A stretch of 60,027 bases of DNA from the NCBI GenBank assembly GCA_036397975.1, contig DASWHW010000035.1, positions 1-60,027 of the forward strand, read 5' to 3'. Position 1 is the first letter of the stretch, and each line of letters begins with the position of its first letter. This document shows, one piece after another, positions 25,651 to 34,622 of this stretch. This DNA comes from SZUA-287 sp036397975 (GTDB lineage: Bacteria; Bacteroidota; Ignavibacteria; UBA10030; UBA6906). The position numbers and the translations under genes are program-made. The notes under the pieces are model-generated. The model was given only the letters and a program-made list of their open reading frames with translations, did not search any database and had not been told where the DNA came from.

Positions 25651-26291
25651 TCCATAACCATCATTTTTATTTCTCGACTCACGATATCGATCGATCCCAT
25701 CCCATCCACATTTGCCACCACACCACTCTCATTGAAGTATCCGATTACCGGTTCCGTCGAGGTGTGGTAGATCTTCAACCGCTCACGCACCGTCTCCTCT
25801 TTGTCGTCATCCCGCAGCCGTAGTGTTCCTTCGCAATCCGGGCAGGGATCATTTGCCTTGAGTGAGTCCATCTCGGTGTTGTAGATCTCCCCTGTCTTGT
25901 CACAAGTCAGGCGGTTATGAAGCCGATGAATAATCTCATCTTCGTTGACTTGAAAGTTCACGACTTTGAATTCCGTAATGCCCAATTCCTGGAAGATCTT
26001 CGTGAGCGCTTTTGCCTGTTCAAGGGTGCGAGGAAACCCATCGAGAATGAAACCCCGCCGCACATTCGGAGAACCGAGAACCTCACGAACAATCCCGATC
26101 ATCACGTCATCCGGGACGAGTTGGCCGGCATCCATGATGGACTTCGCTTTCCTCCCGAGTTCCGTCCCGCTTGTGACCGCCGCCCGTAGCATTTCGCCTG
26201 TGGAGATATGAGGAATCGAGAATTCTTCGGAAAGTATCTTTGCCTGAGTTCCTTTTCCCACGCCTGGTGGGCCGAACATTATCAATCGCAT
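25647..26291 (-). CDS. adk: Adenylate kinase
   Basis: 214 residues from the ATG at 26291 (MRLIMFGPP). P-loop GPPGVGKGTQA, the AMP-binding STGEMLR and GFILDGFPRT segments, and the LID region are all present. The long-form LID keeps three of four metal-ligand positions (C-D-K-T then CPDC), so zinc binding is uncertain. It interconverts ATP and AMP with two ADP. A nine-residue upstream extension to 26318 lies before the conserved start and is left out. Confidence 0.94.
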   Translation of the reverse strand: MRLIMFGPPGVGKGTQAKILSEEFSIPHISTGEMLRAAVTSGTELGRKAKSIMDAGQLVPDDVMIGIVREVLGSPNVRRGFILDGFPRTLEQAKALTKIFQELGITEFKVVNFQVNEDEIIHRLHNRLTCDKTGEIYNTEMDSLKANDPCPDCEGTLRLRDDDKEETVRERLKIYHTSTEPVIGYFNESGVVANVDGMGSIDIVSREIKMMVMD

Positions 26292-26335
26292 TGGTTTACA
26301 AATCTCTGACTTGATCATGAAATAGAATTATTGCC

Positions 26336-26354
26336 GCCGACAACGGCCGTCGGC
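26336..26354 (-). terminator. Weak hairpin between rlmN and adk
   Basis: GCCGAC (26336-26341) pairs with GTCGGC (26349-26354) around a 7-nt loop. On the minus strand an AT-rich stretch follows, without a clean run of T. It may reduce read-through from rlmN into adk. Confidence 0.35.
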
Positions 26355-26396
26355 ACCTTGGTCAACCAACATCGGCATTCATGAGAGAACAGTACG

Positions 26397-27530
26397 TTAT
26401 AGGCCGGCAGGAACAGCAATGATACGTGTTGTTGGCCGGGGGCGTGCAGCGTCTTTTCGAACCGCAAGTTGTCCACATGCGGCTGCAATATCCTCACCGG
26501 AGCTTCCCCGAACCATCACCGTGAGTTTATGACCGCGCAATTCCTCAACAATTTCTTCCATCCTGGCAGAGGGGCGGAGAGTCGCGGCAATTCCACTCGG
26601 GTGTGTGAACCCGATAGGATGAAAAGGAATCACATTGATTTTGCACGGAATCGCACGGGCAAACTTGATCAGTGCCCGCACTTCACGGTCAGTATCATTG
26701 AGGCCTTCAAAGAAGACCTGTTCATACATGACAAATCTTTTCGTTTTCGAATAATAAAATTCCAGGGCCGATCGCAACGCCGATATGCCGAATTTCTTGG
26801 TGACAGGCATGAGGGCCGTGCGCGTCTCCTCGACGGCGCTATGGAGGGAGAGCGCGAGCTTCACAATCCTCTGCTCCTCGCCCATCTGTCGAATCCGATC
26901 TGCCCATCCCGCCGTGGACACAGTCACCCGCTTCGGTGCTATGCCCATTCCCGTCGTGATGATTTCGATAGCTTTCATCAGATTGTCATAGTTCATCATG
27001 GGCTCGCCCATTCCCATGAAGACAATGTTCGTTATCGTCTTCCCCGACAATTTTTGCACCTGGAGAACCTGATCGATTATCTCCGCGGTTGTGAGATTTC
27101 TTTGGAATCCCATCGTGGCCGTTGCACAGAATTTGCAATCAAGCGGACAGCCAGCCTGGGTTGAGACGCACAGTGTCAATCTCGTCGGATCTTCATCCGG
27201 TTTCGCGTCGTCCCGGCGCTTCCTTGTTGGGGGAATCAAGACACTTTCAATCAACAAACCGTCACGAAGCGAAAACAGATATTTGGCGGTTCCATCAACA
27301 GCTGAAACCTGTGAGGTCACGTGGGAGATTCCCTCGAGACTCGCTCCTTCCGATAATCGCTCACGAAGGTCCTTTCCCAGATCGGTCATCCCATCAAAAG
27401 AAGGCACAGTCTTCCCGTAGAGCCAATGGAATATCTGTCCCGCCCTATAGCTTTTTTGCCCAATGGAGGCGCAATATCCTTCCAACTCGTGACGAGTCAG
27501 GCCTAATAAGTTCACACGTGATTCACTCAT
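26397..27530 (-). CDS. rlmN: Dual-specificity rRNA/tRNA adenine C2-methyltransferase RlmN
   Basis: 377 residues from ATG 27530 (MSESRVNLLG). This is a radical SAM enzyme that methylates A2503 of 23S rRNA and A37 of some tRNAs. The cluster motif CxxxCxxC appears as CPLDCKFC, the glycine-rich GMGEPMMNYDN follows, and the C-terminal methyl-carrying cysteine lies in DIAAACGQLA. An earlier in-frame start at 27563 falls inside the predicted promoter, so 27530 is preferred. The predicted transcription start lies only about 2 nt before this ATG. Confidence 0.93.
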   Translation of the reverse strand: MSESRVNLLGLTRHELEGYCASIGQKSYRAGQIFHWLYGKTVPSFDGMTDLGKDLRERLSEGASLEGISHVTSQVSAVDGTAKYLFSLRDGLLIESVLIPPTRKRRDDAKPDEDPTRLTLCVSTQAGCPLDCKFCATATMGFQRNLTTAEIIDQVLQVQKLSGKTITNIVFMGMGEPMMNYDNLMKAIEIITTGMGIAPKRVTVSTAGWADRIRQMGEEQRIVKLALSLHSAVEETRTALMPVTKKFGISALRSALEFYYSKTKRFVMYEQVFFEGLNDTDREVRALIKFARAIPCKINVIPFHPIGFTHPSGIAATLRPSARMEEIVEELRGHKLTVMVRGSSGEDIAAACGQLAVRKDAARPRPTTRIIAVPAGL

Positions 27531-27538
27531 GGGGCGAT

Positions 27539-27567
27539 AATTTACGAAAGATGGGTTGACCAATCAA
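27539..27567 (-). promoter_or_regulatory. rlmN promoter, nearly leaderless
   Basis: On the minus strand, TTGATT (27567-27562), a 17-nt spacer and TAAATT (27544-27539). With a normal 6-7 nt discriminator, the transcript would begin around 27532, giving a leaderless or nearly leaderless mRNA at ATG 27530. Confidence 0.5.
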
Positions 27568-27619
27568 GCGACGCACCACACATAGGAAGCGAGGTACGTG
27601 TTTGGTTGTCTGGCAGTTT

Positions 27620-28177
27620 CTAGAAGACGTCCGTATCGGCCTGCGCAAAAATCTCTACTGCCACAATCACGCCATTTGACACGGGCGTTACTGTGGTTCC
27701 GCTTGTCTTCAACACGATAGATGTTGGTCGTCCGTTGGGGTTATTGAGTGCGTTGAGAAACGACTGGAGACCGGTGCCGGATGTTGTGATCACGTTATTT
27801 CGCCGAACCAAAGAAACACCTTCGGCAAATTCGCTGTAGAGTCCTTCAAAAGAAAGAATTGGCGTGAACGTCGGTGATCCATCAAAACTGAACGCGACAG
27901 TTCCGCTGACCTGGCCGGAGGGGTATGGACCCTTGATGCCGATACGGATATCATAAATCCGGAAGTCCTTCACTTTATCCGGACTCCGATTTTCCAGAAG
28001 GTCGTTAATGTTAATCGGGTTCGTTTCGGCAGACCAGAATCCGGATTGATTCGGGAGAACATCATACAATCCGTCAATGGAGAAGTCTACGGGAACTTGT
28101 GCATCGTCGACCAGAGTGCACCCGGACGACACAAGAACAACAGACCAACAGCAAGCAAGAATAACTCGAACCGTCAT
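27620..28177 (-). CDS. Hypothetical lipoprotein
   Basis: 185 residues from ATG 28177, which has GGAGG 7 nt upstream. The signal peptide ends in the lipobox VSSGC. The mature part is beta-rich (for example GPYPSGQVSGTVAFSFDGSPT) with no motif I recognise. It lies 24 bp downstream of the DUF6588-type outer-membrane gene and is probably in the same operon, so an outer-membrane-associated lipoprotein is likely. Function unknown. Confidence 0.75.
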   Translation of the reverse strand: MTVRVILACCWSVVLVSSGCTLVDDAQVPVDFSIDGLYDVLPNQSGFWSAETNPININDLLENRSPDKVKDFRIYDIRIGIKGPYPSGQVSGTVAFSFDGSPTFTPILSFEGLYSEFAEGVSLVRRNNVITTSGTGLQSFLNALNNPNGRPTSIVLKTSGTTVTPVSNGVIVAVEIFAQADTDVF

Positions 28178-28201
28178 AGCGGCCTCCTTCAATCAATGAT
28201 A

Positions 28202-29155
28202 CTAGAATTCAAAACCGATACCGCCGGTAAAACTCGTCACCGACGCAATATTTGCATCCGCCGCGAACGAAAAAAATCCGAGCGAGAGTTTACCACCGAT
28301 GGTGACCCGCGCACTGTTTTTTGCATCGAGATGTACTTCCACCTTTGTACCCGTCGGTTGATTTGCGTCTTCATACTTGCCATCCAGTGTCCCGTTCTCC
28401 CAGGCGATTCCGCCATAGAGTGTTAAGAGGGAAAATGATTTACTTGCGTGAAGGGCTACCAGCGATCCTTTGTAGTCAATAAGTTCCTCCGCCTGGAACC
28501 GGGTGTACATATACCCGATGGCAATATCAATCGGCAGTGTTTTCACATAACTCGATATGCTGTGTCGAATTCCGAATGCAAAGAGCTTTGTATCCGGCAA
28601 ATCTTCACCAGCAGGCGACTTGAGTGGGAAGTAACGAATTGTCACTTCCGTCCCGACCAGCGCGCCTAACGTCAGTTGCGGTACGGCAAGCGGAATAAGG
28701 GTGGCACTGATGATGCCATCACTCCCCCGATACGTGCTCAGGGAATCAAAGGGGTTGATGAAGATACCCCCCCTTCCCCCAACGATCGTCGCAGTCTCGA
28801 AACTTCCTCCCTGGAAGTTTGAGGGGAGCGGTGCGTGATAAGTTTTCATTTCATCGGTGACAAGCCCGCCCATGACGAGAATGTCCAGCCGGAGATGAAG
28901 ACCAAGATATGGGATCTCAGCCGAATTGTAAAATCCGGAATTCAGGTTTGTACTGGTGAGATCAGCCAGAGGTTGAATATATCCTTTGGCGGCTTCGGCG
29001 CTGAACTGTTGAAGAGACGTTTCTACGCGGGATTGTGCAAAGACGGGACCTGAGGTCATAGCAATCGCCTGAATAATTACCGATGCCAACATCCGGCAAG
29101 ATGAATGAAGGCGGAAGAACGTCCGAGAGAATTTGCCAGTGAATCCCGATATCAT
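28202..29155 (-). CDS. DUF6588-like outer-membrane beta-barrel protein
   Basis: 317 residues. It has an N-terminal export signal ending at VFAQ (about residue 41, somewhat long; a later start such as MLASVII is possible) and alternating amphipathic strands through to the terminal aromatic FTGGIGFEF. Such a C-terminal Phe is typical of outer-membrane barrels. It resembles DUF6588 proteins of Bacteroidota; no transport substrate is known. First gene of a two-gene leftward unit with the lipoprotein. Confidence 0.7.
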   Translation of the reverse strand: MISGFTGKFSRTFFRLHSSCRMLASVIIQAIAMTSGPVFAQSRVETSLQQFSAEAAKGYIQPLADLTSTNLNSGFYNSAEIPYLGLHLRLDILVMGGLVTDEMKTYHAPLPSNFQGGSFETATIVGGRGGIFINPFDSLSTYRGSDGIISATLIPLAVPQLTLGALVGTEVTIRYFPLKSPAGEDLPDTKLFAFGIRHSISSYVKTLPIDIAIGYMYTRFQAEELIDYKGSLVALHASKSFSLLTLYGGIAWENGTLDGKYEDANQPTGTKVEVHLDAKNSARVTIGGKLSLGFFSFAADANIASVTSFTGGIGFEF

Positions 29156-29208
29156 CGAATAAGAGTAAAGTTTTGAATGACTATGCTCTGTGAAGCCAGA
29201 GCTGGTTA

Positions 29209-30168
29209 CTACTGAAGAGTCTCCAACACATCGTTCATGTCGGAGGGAAGAACGGAATCGAACGACATCTTTTCACCAGTACCCGGGTGAAGAAATCCTA
29301 TCGTTTTGGCGTGGAGGGCCTGACGCGAGATTTTCTGCAGGAGATGACGAACCTCCGCCTTCTGCGTGCTCGAACCCGAACCGTAAATAATACTTCTGCC
29401 GTTGTATGTAGGATCCCCGAACACCGGGTGATGGAAGTGCGCAAGATGGACGCGGATTTGGTGCGTTCGCCCGGTCTGTAGTCTGAGTTTGACTAAGGAA
29501 AGATACTCAAAAGATCGGAGAACTGCATACTCTGTGGCAGCATTTTTTCCCGCCGGAACAACGGCCATTTTCTTGCGATCAGATCGACTTCTACCAAGAG
29601 AAGCCTCTATTACCCCACGGGACTGCTTTAGTTTCCCCCAGACAATTGCCCAGTACTCTCTGCTAATCGTACGAGCTGCGAACTGTTTCGCCAGTCGAGC
29701 ATGGGCTGCATCGGTTTTGGCTACCACCATGAGTCCGGAAGTGTCTTTATCAAGACGATGGACGATACCTGGGCGAGTGCGATCGGGAGAATTCGATAAC
29801 GAATAATTACAGTAATAAAGGAGGGCATTGACAAGGGTTCCGGTATAATTTCCATAGGCGGGATGCGTTACCATGCCGGCGGGTTTGTTCACAACCAGCA
29901 AATAATCATCTTCATACACGATGTCGAGCGGAATATTCTCCGCGGCCGCTTCTTGTGGCGGGTCCTTTGGAAGTGTGACACTGATGACTTCCCCCGGTGC
30001 CACGATGTGACTTGGCCGCACGCGATTCCCGTCAACAAGAACACTCCCCCCCTTTATTCCTCGCTGCACCTTTGTGCGTGTAGCGTTCTCAATGTGGTTC
30101 GTCAGAAATATATCGAGGCGTTCCCTCCTTTTGCCGGGAGGGACGACGATCTCAAATTGATAGGGCAT
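29209..30168 (-). CDS. rluD: RluA/RluD-family 23S rRNA pseudouridine synthase
   Basis: 319 residues. An S4 RNA-binding domain (about 12-75; RLDIFLTNHIENATRTKVQRGIKGG) precedes the synthase domain with the catalytic Asp in HRLDKDTSGLMVVAKTD. Other family blocks are VNKPAGMVTHPAYG and LQTGRTHQIRVHLAHFHHPVFGD. RluD makes pseudouridines in helix 69 of 23S rRNA; RluC- or RluA-like targets are not excluded. Last gene of the leftward yggS-to-rluD operon, 21 bp after lspA. Confidence 0.88.
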   Translation of the reverse strand: MPYQFEIVVPPGKRRERLDIFLTNHIENATRTKVQRGIKGGSVLVDGNRVRPSHIVAPGEVISVTLPKDPPQEAAAENIPLDIVYEDDYLLVVNKPAGMVTHPAYGNYTGTLVNALLYYCNYSLSNSPDRTRPGIVHRLDKDTSGLMVVAKTDAAHARLAKQFAARTISREYWAIVWGKLKQSRGVIEASLGRSRSDRKKMAVVPAGKNAATEYAVLRSFEYLSLVKLRLQTGRTHQIRVHLAHFHHPVFGDPTYNGRSIIYGSGSSTQKAEVRHLLQKISRQALHAKTIGFLHPGTGEKMSFDSVLPSDMNDVLETLQ

Positions 30169-30189
30169 GACGGTGAGAAGTGAAAGTTC

Positions 30190-30810
30190 TTACAATTCGG
30201 AGATCGCCGTCTCCGTTGATGAGGTGGAAGGAGGGTCAACAGCAGGCGAGGCGGTTTCGGAAGCGACTTTTGTGCGCGACGAGATTGGTCTGTGCACAAT
30301 CAGAAGCAGAAGCACGCCAATCGTCACCGACGCGTCGGCAACATTGAACACCGGCCACCGTGACATATGATAACCGAAAACGTTGATGTTGAAAAAATCC
30401 ACGTCCAGAAAATCAACAACTTTCCCATAGAACAACGGGGCCTCTCCATACAGGACGCCGTAAAAAATCCGGTCGATAAGATTTCCTAAAGCGCCTCCCA
30501 GAATCAACGCAAGGGAAATGCGCAACCCGATTGCCTCACTCCGTATTTTAAAGAGATAGTATATGATGAAGCCGCAGGCAATGATGGAAAAAAGCGAAAG
30601 CAGAAGTTTGCCTCCGAATTCGATCCCAAATGCCATTCCCGCATTCTCGATATATGTCAATCGGAAGAATTCACCAAGGATAGGCTTACTCGCACCGTAC
30701 ACCATGCCATCAACTGCGATGTCCGTGAACGGAATACGAAATCCTTTTACCAGAAGCTTCGTGACCTGGTCGGTGAACAGAATGCAGGCTGTGAGAATCA
30801 GGACACGCAC
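30190..30810 (-). CDS. lspA: Lipoprotein signal peptidase
   Basis: 206 residues, four membrane helices. The catalytic aspartates lie in LGNLIDRIFYG and WPVFNVADASVTIG, and the IENAGMAFGI block is conserved. It cleaves prolipoprotein signals after diacylglyceryl modification. A Pro/Ser/Thr-rich cytoplasmic tail of about 35 residues follows the last helix and is longer than usual. It serves the many lipoproteins in this window. Confidence 0.93.
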   Translation of the reverse strand: MRVLILTACILFTDQVTKLLVKGFRIPFTDIAVDGMVYGASKPILGEFFRLTYIENAGMAFGIEFGGKLLLSLFSIIACGFIIYYLFKIRSEAIGLRISLALILGGALGNLIDRIFYGVLYGEAPLFYGKVVDFLDVDFFNINVFGYHMSRWPVFNVADASVTIGVLLLLIVHRPISSRTKVASETASPAVDPPSTSSTETAISEL

Positions 30811-30843
30811 GAGGATGTACCCCCCTTCACATCCTTCACCAGA

Positions 30844-31449
30844 TTACTCATCTTCACCCTTCATCTCAACGGCGACTTTTCCCCGCGAACACGGTAAATT
30901 CGTGTTTTTGTATTCAACACAAGTTTGAGCCGTCGGCACGGCAAGAAGGCGATCCTTCGGGATCAGGAGGTCGCAGATTCTGCATTTTCCATATGTCTTG
31001 TTGTCCACCCTGGTAAGAGCGTCATCGAGCTGGTTTAGAAACTTATTTCCCCGTGACGCAAAGAGGAAAGTCTTTTCCCGTTCCATCGCGTCCGTTCCCT
31101 GTTCCATATGGAGCGAATAGGTGGAGTTCTCGGTGACATACTCTCCCGTCGTGACATCCATGATAGTCTCACGGAGCGTGTCCAGTTCTTCCATCGTCTC
31201 CAGGCGTTTTTCAAGAATGAGGGTCTTGAACTTCTTCAAGTCTTCGGTACTGTAGGACTTTGGTCCGAGCAGCTTTGCAAGTTCCGCCTTTTTCGCTGCG
31301 GCTTTTTTGAGGGCCGCCGCGCGCACCGCGGAAGCCTTCTTCAGATTGACCTTTGCTTTCTTGATCTGCTTGGAACGGTTGGCCGCTCTTTCCTTCATGA
31401 TGGCAACGGTGGACTTTTTAATTGTCTTTGGCGCTGTCTTTTTTGCCAT
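30844..31449 (-). CDS. TraR/DksA-family protein with histone-H1-like basic N-terminal tail
   Basis: 201 residues from ATG 31449, which has GGAG 11 nt upstream; the frame extends to a GTG at 31494 that would overlap ileS by 4 bp. Residues 1-75 are rich in Lys and Ala (KKAAAKKAELAKLL and similar), like histone H1 tails. Residues 80-201 form a coiled-coil plus zinc-finger region of the DksA/YlyA type. The finger reads CRIC then CVEYK, so the fourth zinc ligand of the usual CxxC-CxxC is replaced by Tyr, although a Cys occurs six residues later. DksA proteins bind the RNA polymerase secondary channel; the tail suggests added nucleic-acid binding. It follows ileS and precedes lspA, as ylyA does in Bacillus. 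Confidence 0.82.
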   Translation of the reverse strand: MAKKTAPKTIKKSTVAIMKERAANRSKQIKKAKVNLKKASAVRAAALKKAAAKKAELAKLLGPKSYSTEDLKKFKTLILEKRLETMEELDTLRETIMDVTTGEYVTENSTYSLHMEQGTDAMEREKTFLFASRGNKFLNQLDDALTRVDNKTYGKCRICDLLIPKDRLLAVPTAQTCVEYKNTNLPCSRGKVAVEMKGEDE

Positions 31450-31490
31450 TACCGGTGTTCTCCTTTTCTTATTCATTGCTGCGTTGGTGT

Positions 31491-34400
31491 TCACGCTTTC
31501 GTAATTGAGACGAAAACACTGAGCCCGTTGAAATCAAACGATGTCCGCGTTCCGCGTTCTTCCTTTTGTTCGCAAAGATCAACCGCGAGTGTTTCATTCG
31601 TAATATACGACGCCATCGAACCGATCATCGCCTTCAGTTCTTCCGGCGCTTTGTATTCGATCCGAATCCTGTCGACAATAGCGTATCCCGAATCCTTTCG
31701 GAGGTTTTGAATTCTGTTGACAAATTCACGGGCAAACCCTTCCGCAAGAAGATCCTCGTTCAACTCCGTATCAAGAGCAACGGTGATTCCTTCATCCGAT
31801 TCCACGAGCCACCCCTCGATGTCCTCCCGGATGATCTCCACATCTTCTTTTGCAATGATGAACGTGTTTCCATTGAGCGGAAGTGATAACGATCCGTTCG
31901 ATTCCAATTCGGCAATCTCACTCACATTGAGGTCTTTGATTCTCCCTGCAACCTGTTGCACCGCTTTGCCGAACTTCGGGCCGATGGACTTGAAGTTTGC
32001 TTTTGCTTTTTTTTTCACAATCCCTGATTCGTCGGAAACGTACTCGATCTGCTTGACATTGATTTCCTCAAGAATCACGGACTCCATAGCGCGTACATCC
32101 TCACGTTCCTGTTCACTGGCGATCGGAAGAATAATTCTTTGCAAAGGTTGCCGAACGCGAAGGTTCGATTTGACCCTCATCGACCGGACGAGCACAACGA
32201 TCTTTTCCGCCCGAGCCATCTTTTGTTCCAATGTCCGATTGACAACACTTTCCTGAACTTTCGGTATTTCCGAAAGATGCACGGAGGGAACAGACTCACG
32301 GTGCGTGATTTCATTCAGGTTGCGAAACAGTTCTTCGGAGAGAAAGGGGGCAAAGGGTGCCATCAGCTTCGTCACGGTGGTCAGGCATTCATACAGGGTT
32401 TGGTATGCTGCTGTTTTGTCCTTCCCTTTTTCGCTTTTCCAGAAGCGCCTTCTGTTCCTTCGAACATACCAGTTTGACAGCTGGTCAATAGTGAACTCGC
32501 TCACCAGGCGTGCACCTTTTGTCACCTCGTACGAATCCATCGCAGCCGTGTATTGCTTCGTGAGTGAATTCAGCACGGACAACACCCAGCGGTCGATCTC
32601 TGCCCGCTCCGCCACAGGGACGTCCGGTTCAGCATAGGAAAAACCATCAATATTGGCATAAAGGGCAAAAAACGCGTAGGTGTTGACCAGTGTACCGAAG
32701 AATTTTCGATGAACGTCACCGATCCCTTCTTGATCGAACATGGTCGGGCGCCAGGGCGGGCTCGTGGTCATCAAATACCACCGGGTAGCGTCTGCCCCAT
32801 ACGTCCTCATGATGTCAAACGGATTGACAGTGTTTCCTTTCGACTTCGACATCTTCTGACCATCCTTGTCAAGGATGAGTTCATTCACCACCACGTGTGT
32901 ATACGCCGGTTTGTCAAACAAGAAGGTGCCGATCGCATGAAGCGAGTAAAACCATCCACGCGTCTGATCGATTCCCTCGCAAATATAGTCTGCCGGATAC
33001 TGTTCCCCGCTGTCGATCAACTCTTTGTTCTCAAATGGATAGTGCCACTGAGCAAAGGGCATTGAACCCGAGTCGAACCAGACGTCTATCAACTCTGGAG
33101 TTCTTTGCATAGTGCCGCCGCAATTACAACGGAATGTCACCTCATCGACAAAGGGCTTGTGAAGATCGATTGGCTCCGAAATATTTTCTCCTTGAGAAAA
33201 CTCCGCGATGCTTCCAACGCATTTTTGTTTCTGGCATTTCTCACACACCCAGATGGGGAGCGGAGTTCCCCAGAACCTGTCGCGGGAGAGCGCCCAATCT
33301 TTGTTTTCGCCGAGCCAATTCCCGAAACGTCCCTCACCCACCTCCGGCGGATACCAATGAATTTTCTTGTTCAGCTCCACCATTTTTGCTGCGTACTTCG
33401 TTGTACTAATGTACCATGAGTTGCGCGCATAGTAGAGAAGAGGCGTCTTGCAACGCCAGCAGTGAGGATAACTGTGCGTGATGGTTTCTTTCTTGTAGAG
33501 GAGAGCCCGTTCTTTCAGATCGCGAATGATAAGCGGGTCCGCGTCTTTAACAAATTTTCCGGCAAAATCCGTGACCTCCGACTCGAATTCACCACTCCTG
33601 TTGACAGGGTGAATCGTCGGGAGATCATGTGTCCGGGCCGCGTGATAGTCATCTTCACCATAGGCGGGCGCCATGTGCACGATGCCCGAGCCATCTTCCG
33701 TTGTAACGAAATTGGCCGCGACTACATAATGCGCCCTCCGATCAACGGGATGATAATCATAGAGACGCTCGTACTCCTTCCCCACAAGGGCAGAGCCTTT
33801 CATGGTTGCCACCACGCTATATTCACCGTCAAGAACACTCAGCCTTGCTTCGGCAAGAATCAAATTCTCACCTTTGTGTTCCACCTTCACATACTCGACG
33901 TCCGGTGCGACGGCAAGGGCAACATTTGAAATTAGTGTCCATGGCGTAGTTGTCCAGACAAGGAAAGAAGTAACCGGATCATCCTTCAAACGCATCTTCA
34001 CATATACACTCGGGTCCTTGACGTCTTCGTAGCCGAGTGATACTTCGTGCGATGAAAGAGGAGTTTCACAGCGGGGGCAGTAGGGTTGAATCTTATACCC
34101 TTTATACATCATCCCATTATCGTGAAACCGCTTCAGCGCCCACCAGACTGATTCGATATACTCGTTCTCGAACGTGACATACGGCTTCGTGAGATCAACC
34201 CAATAGCCCATCTGCTCGGTCATTTGCTCCCACTCGGCTTTGTACTTCCACACCGACTCACGGCACTTCGCGTTAAACGCAGCCACACCGAACCGCACGA
34301 TATCTTCTTTGTGCTTGAAGCCAAGTTCTTTTTCCACCTCGATTTCAACAGGCAAGCCATGAGTATCCCATCCCGCTTTCCGGTGCACTTGAAAGCCGCG

Positions 34401-34622
34401 CATTGTCTTGTAGCGGCACACGAGGTCTTTGAGGGTTCGACTCATCACGTGATGAATGCCGGGGCGGCCATTCGCGGTCGGCGGACCTTCATAGAAAGTG
34501 AAGCCAGGGCGACCTTTGCGTTGGTCGATACTCTCCGCAAAGATGTTCTCGCGTTTCCAAAACTCAAGAACGTCCTTCTCGATCGATGGATAGGAAATCT
34601 TTTCTGTCAGCTCTTTAAACAT
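31491..34622 (-). CDS. ileS: Isoleucyl-tRNA synthetase, long form
   Basis: 1043 residues. The class I signature HIGH appears as PGIHH in GPPTANGRPGIHHVMSR, and KMSKSKGN is intact. The connective peptide 1 editing domain (about 190-400, with VWTTTPWTLISNVALAV) and the anticodon-binding domain (from about 690) are complete. It charges tRNA-Ile and edits misactivated valine. It is longer than E. coli IleS (938) and lacks the C-terminal Cys-rich zinc finger, fitting the eukaryote-like type 2 group, often less sensitive to mupirocin. Its ATG abuts the stop of the upstream SIMPL gene. Confidence 0.94.
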   Translation of the reverse strand: MFKELTEKISYPSIEKDVLEFWKRENIFAESIDQRKGRPGFTFYEGPPTANGRPGIHHVMSRTLKDLVCRYKTMRGFQVHRKAGWDTHGLPVEIEVEKELGFKHKEDIVRFGVAAFNAKCRESVWKYKAEWEQMTEQMGYWVDLTKPYVTFENEYIESVWWALKRFHDNGMMYKGYKIQPYCPRCETPLSSHEVSLGYEDVKDPSVYVKMRLKDDPVTSFLVWTTTPWTLISNVALAVAPDVEYVKVEHKGENLILAEARLSVLDGEYSVVATMKGSALVGKEYERLYDYHPVDRRAHYVVAANFVTTEDGSGIVHMAPAYGEDDYHAARTHDLPTIHPVNRSGEFESEVTDFAGKFVKDADPLIIRDLKERALLYKKETITHSYPHCWRCKTPLLYYARNSWYISTTKYAAKMVELNKKIHWYPPEVGEGRFGNWLGENKDWALSRDRFWGTPLPIWVCEKCQKQKCVGSIAEFSQGENISEPIDLHKPFVDEVTFRCNCGGTMQRTPELIDVWFDSGSMPFAQWHYPFENKELIDSGEQYPADYICEGIDQTRGWFYSLHAIGTFLFDKPAYTHVVVNELILDKDGQKMSKSKGNTVNPFDIMRTYGADATRWYLMTTSPPWRPTMFDQEGIGDVHRKFFGTLVNTYAFFALYANIDGFSYAEPDVPVAERAEIDRWVLSVLNSLTKQYTAAMDSYEVTKGARLVSEFTIDQLSNWYVRRNRRRFWKSEKGKDKTAAYQTLYECLTTVTKLMAPFAPFLSEELFRNLNEITHRESVPSVHLSEIPKVQESVVNRTLEQKMARAEKIVVLVRSMRVKSNLRVRQPLQRIILPIASEQEREDVRAMESVILEEINVKQIEYVSDESGIVKKKAKANFKSIGPKFGKAVQQVAGRIKDLNVSEIAELESNGSLSLPLNGNTFIIAKEDVEIIREDIEGWLVESDEGITVALDTELNEDLLAEGFAREFVNRIQNLRKDSGYAIVDRIRIEYKAPEELKAMIGSMASYITNETLAVDLCEQKEERGTRTSFDFNGLSVFVSITKA

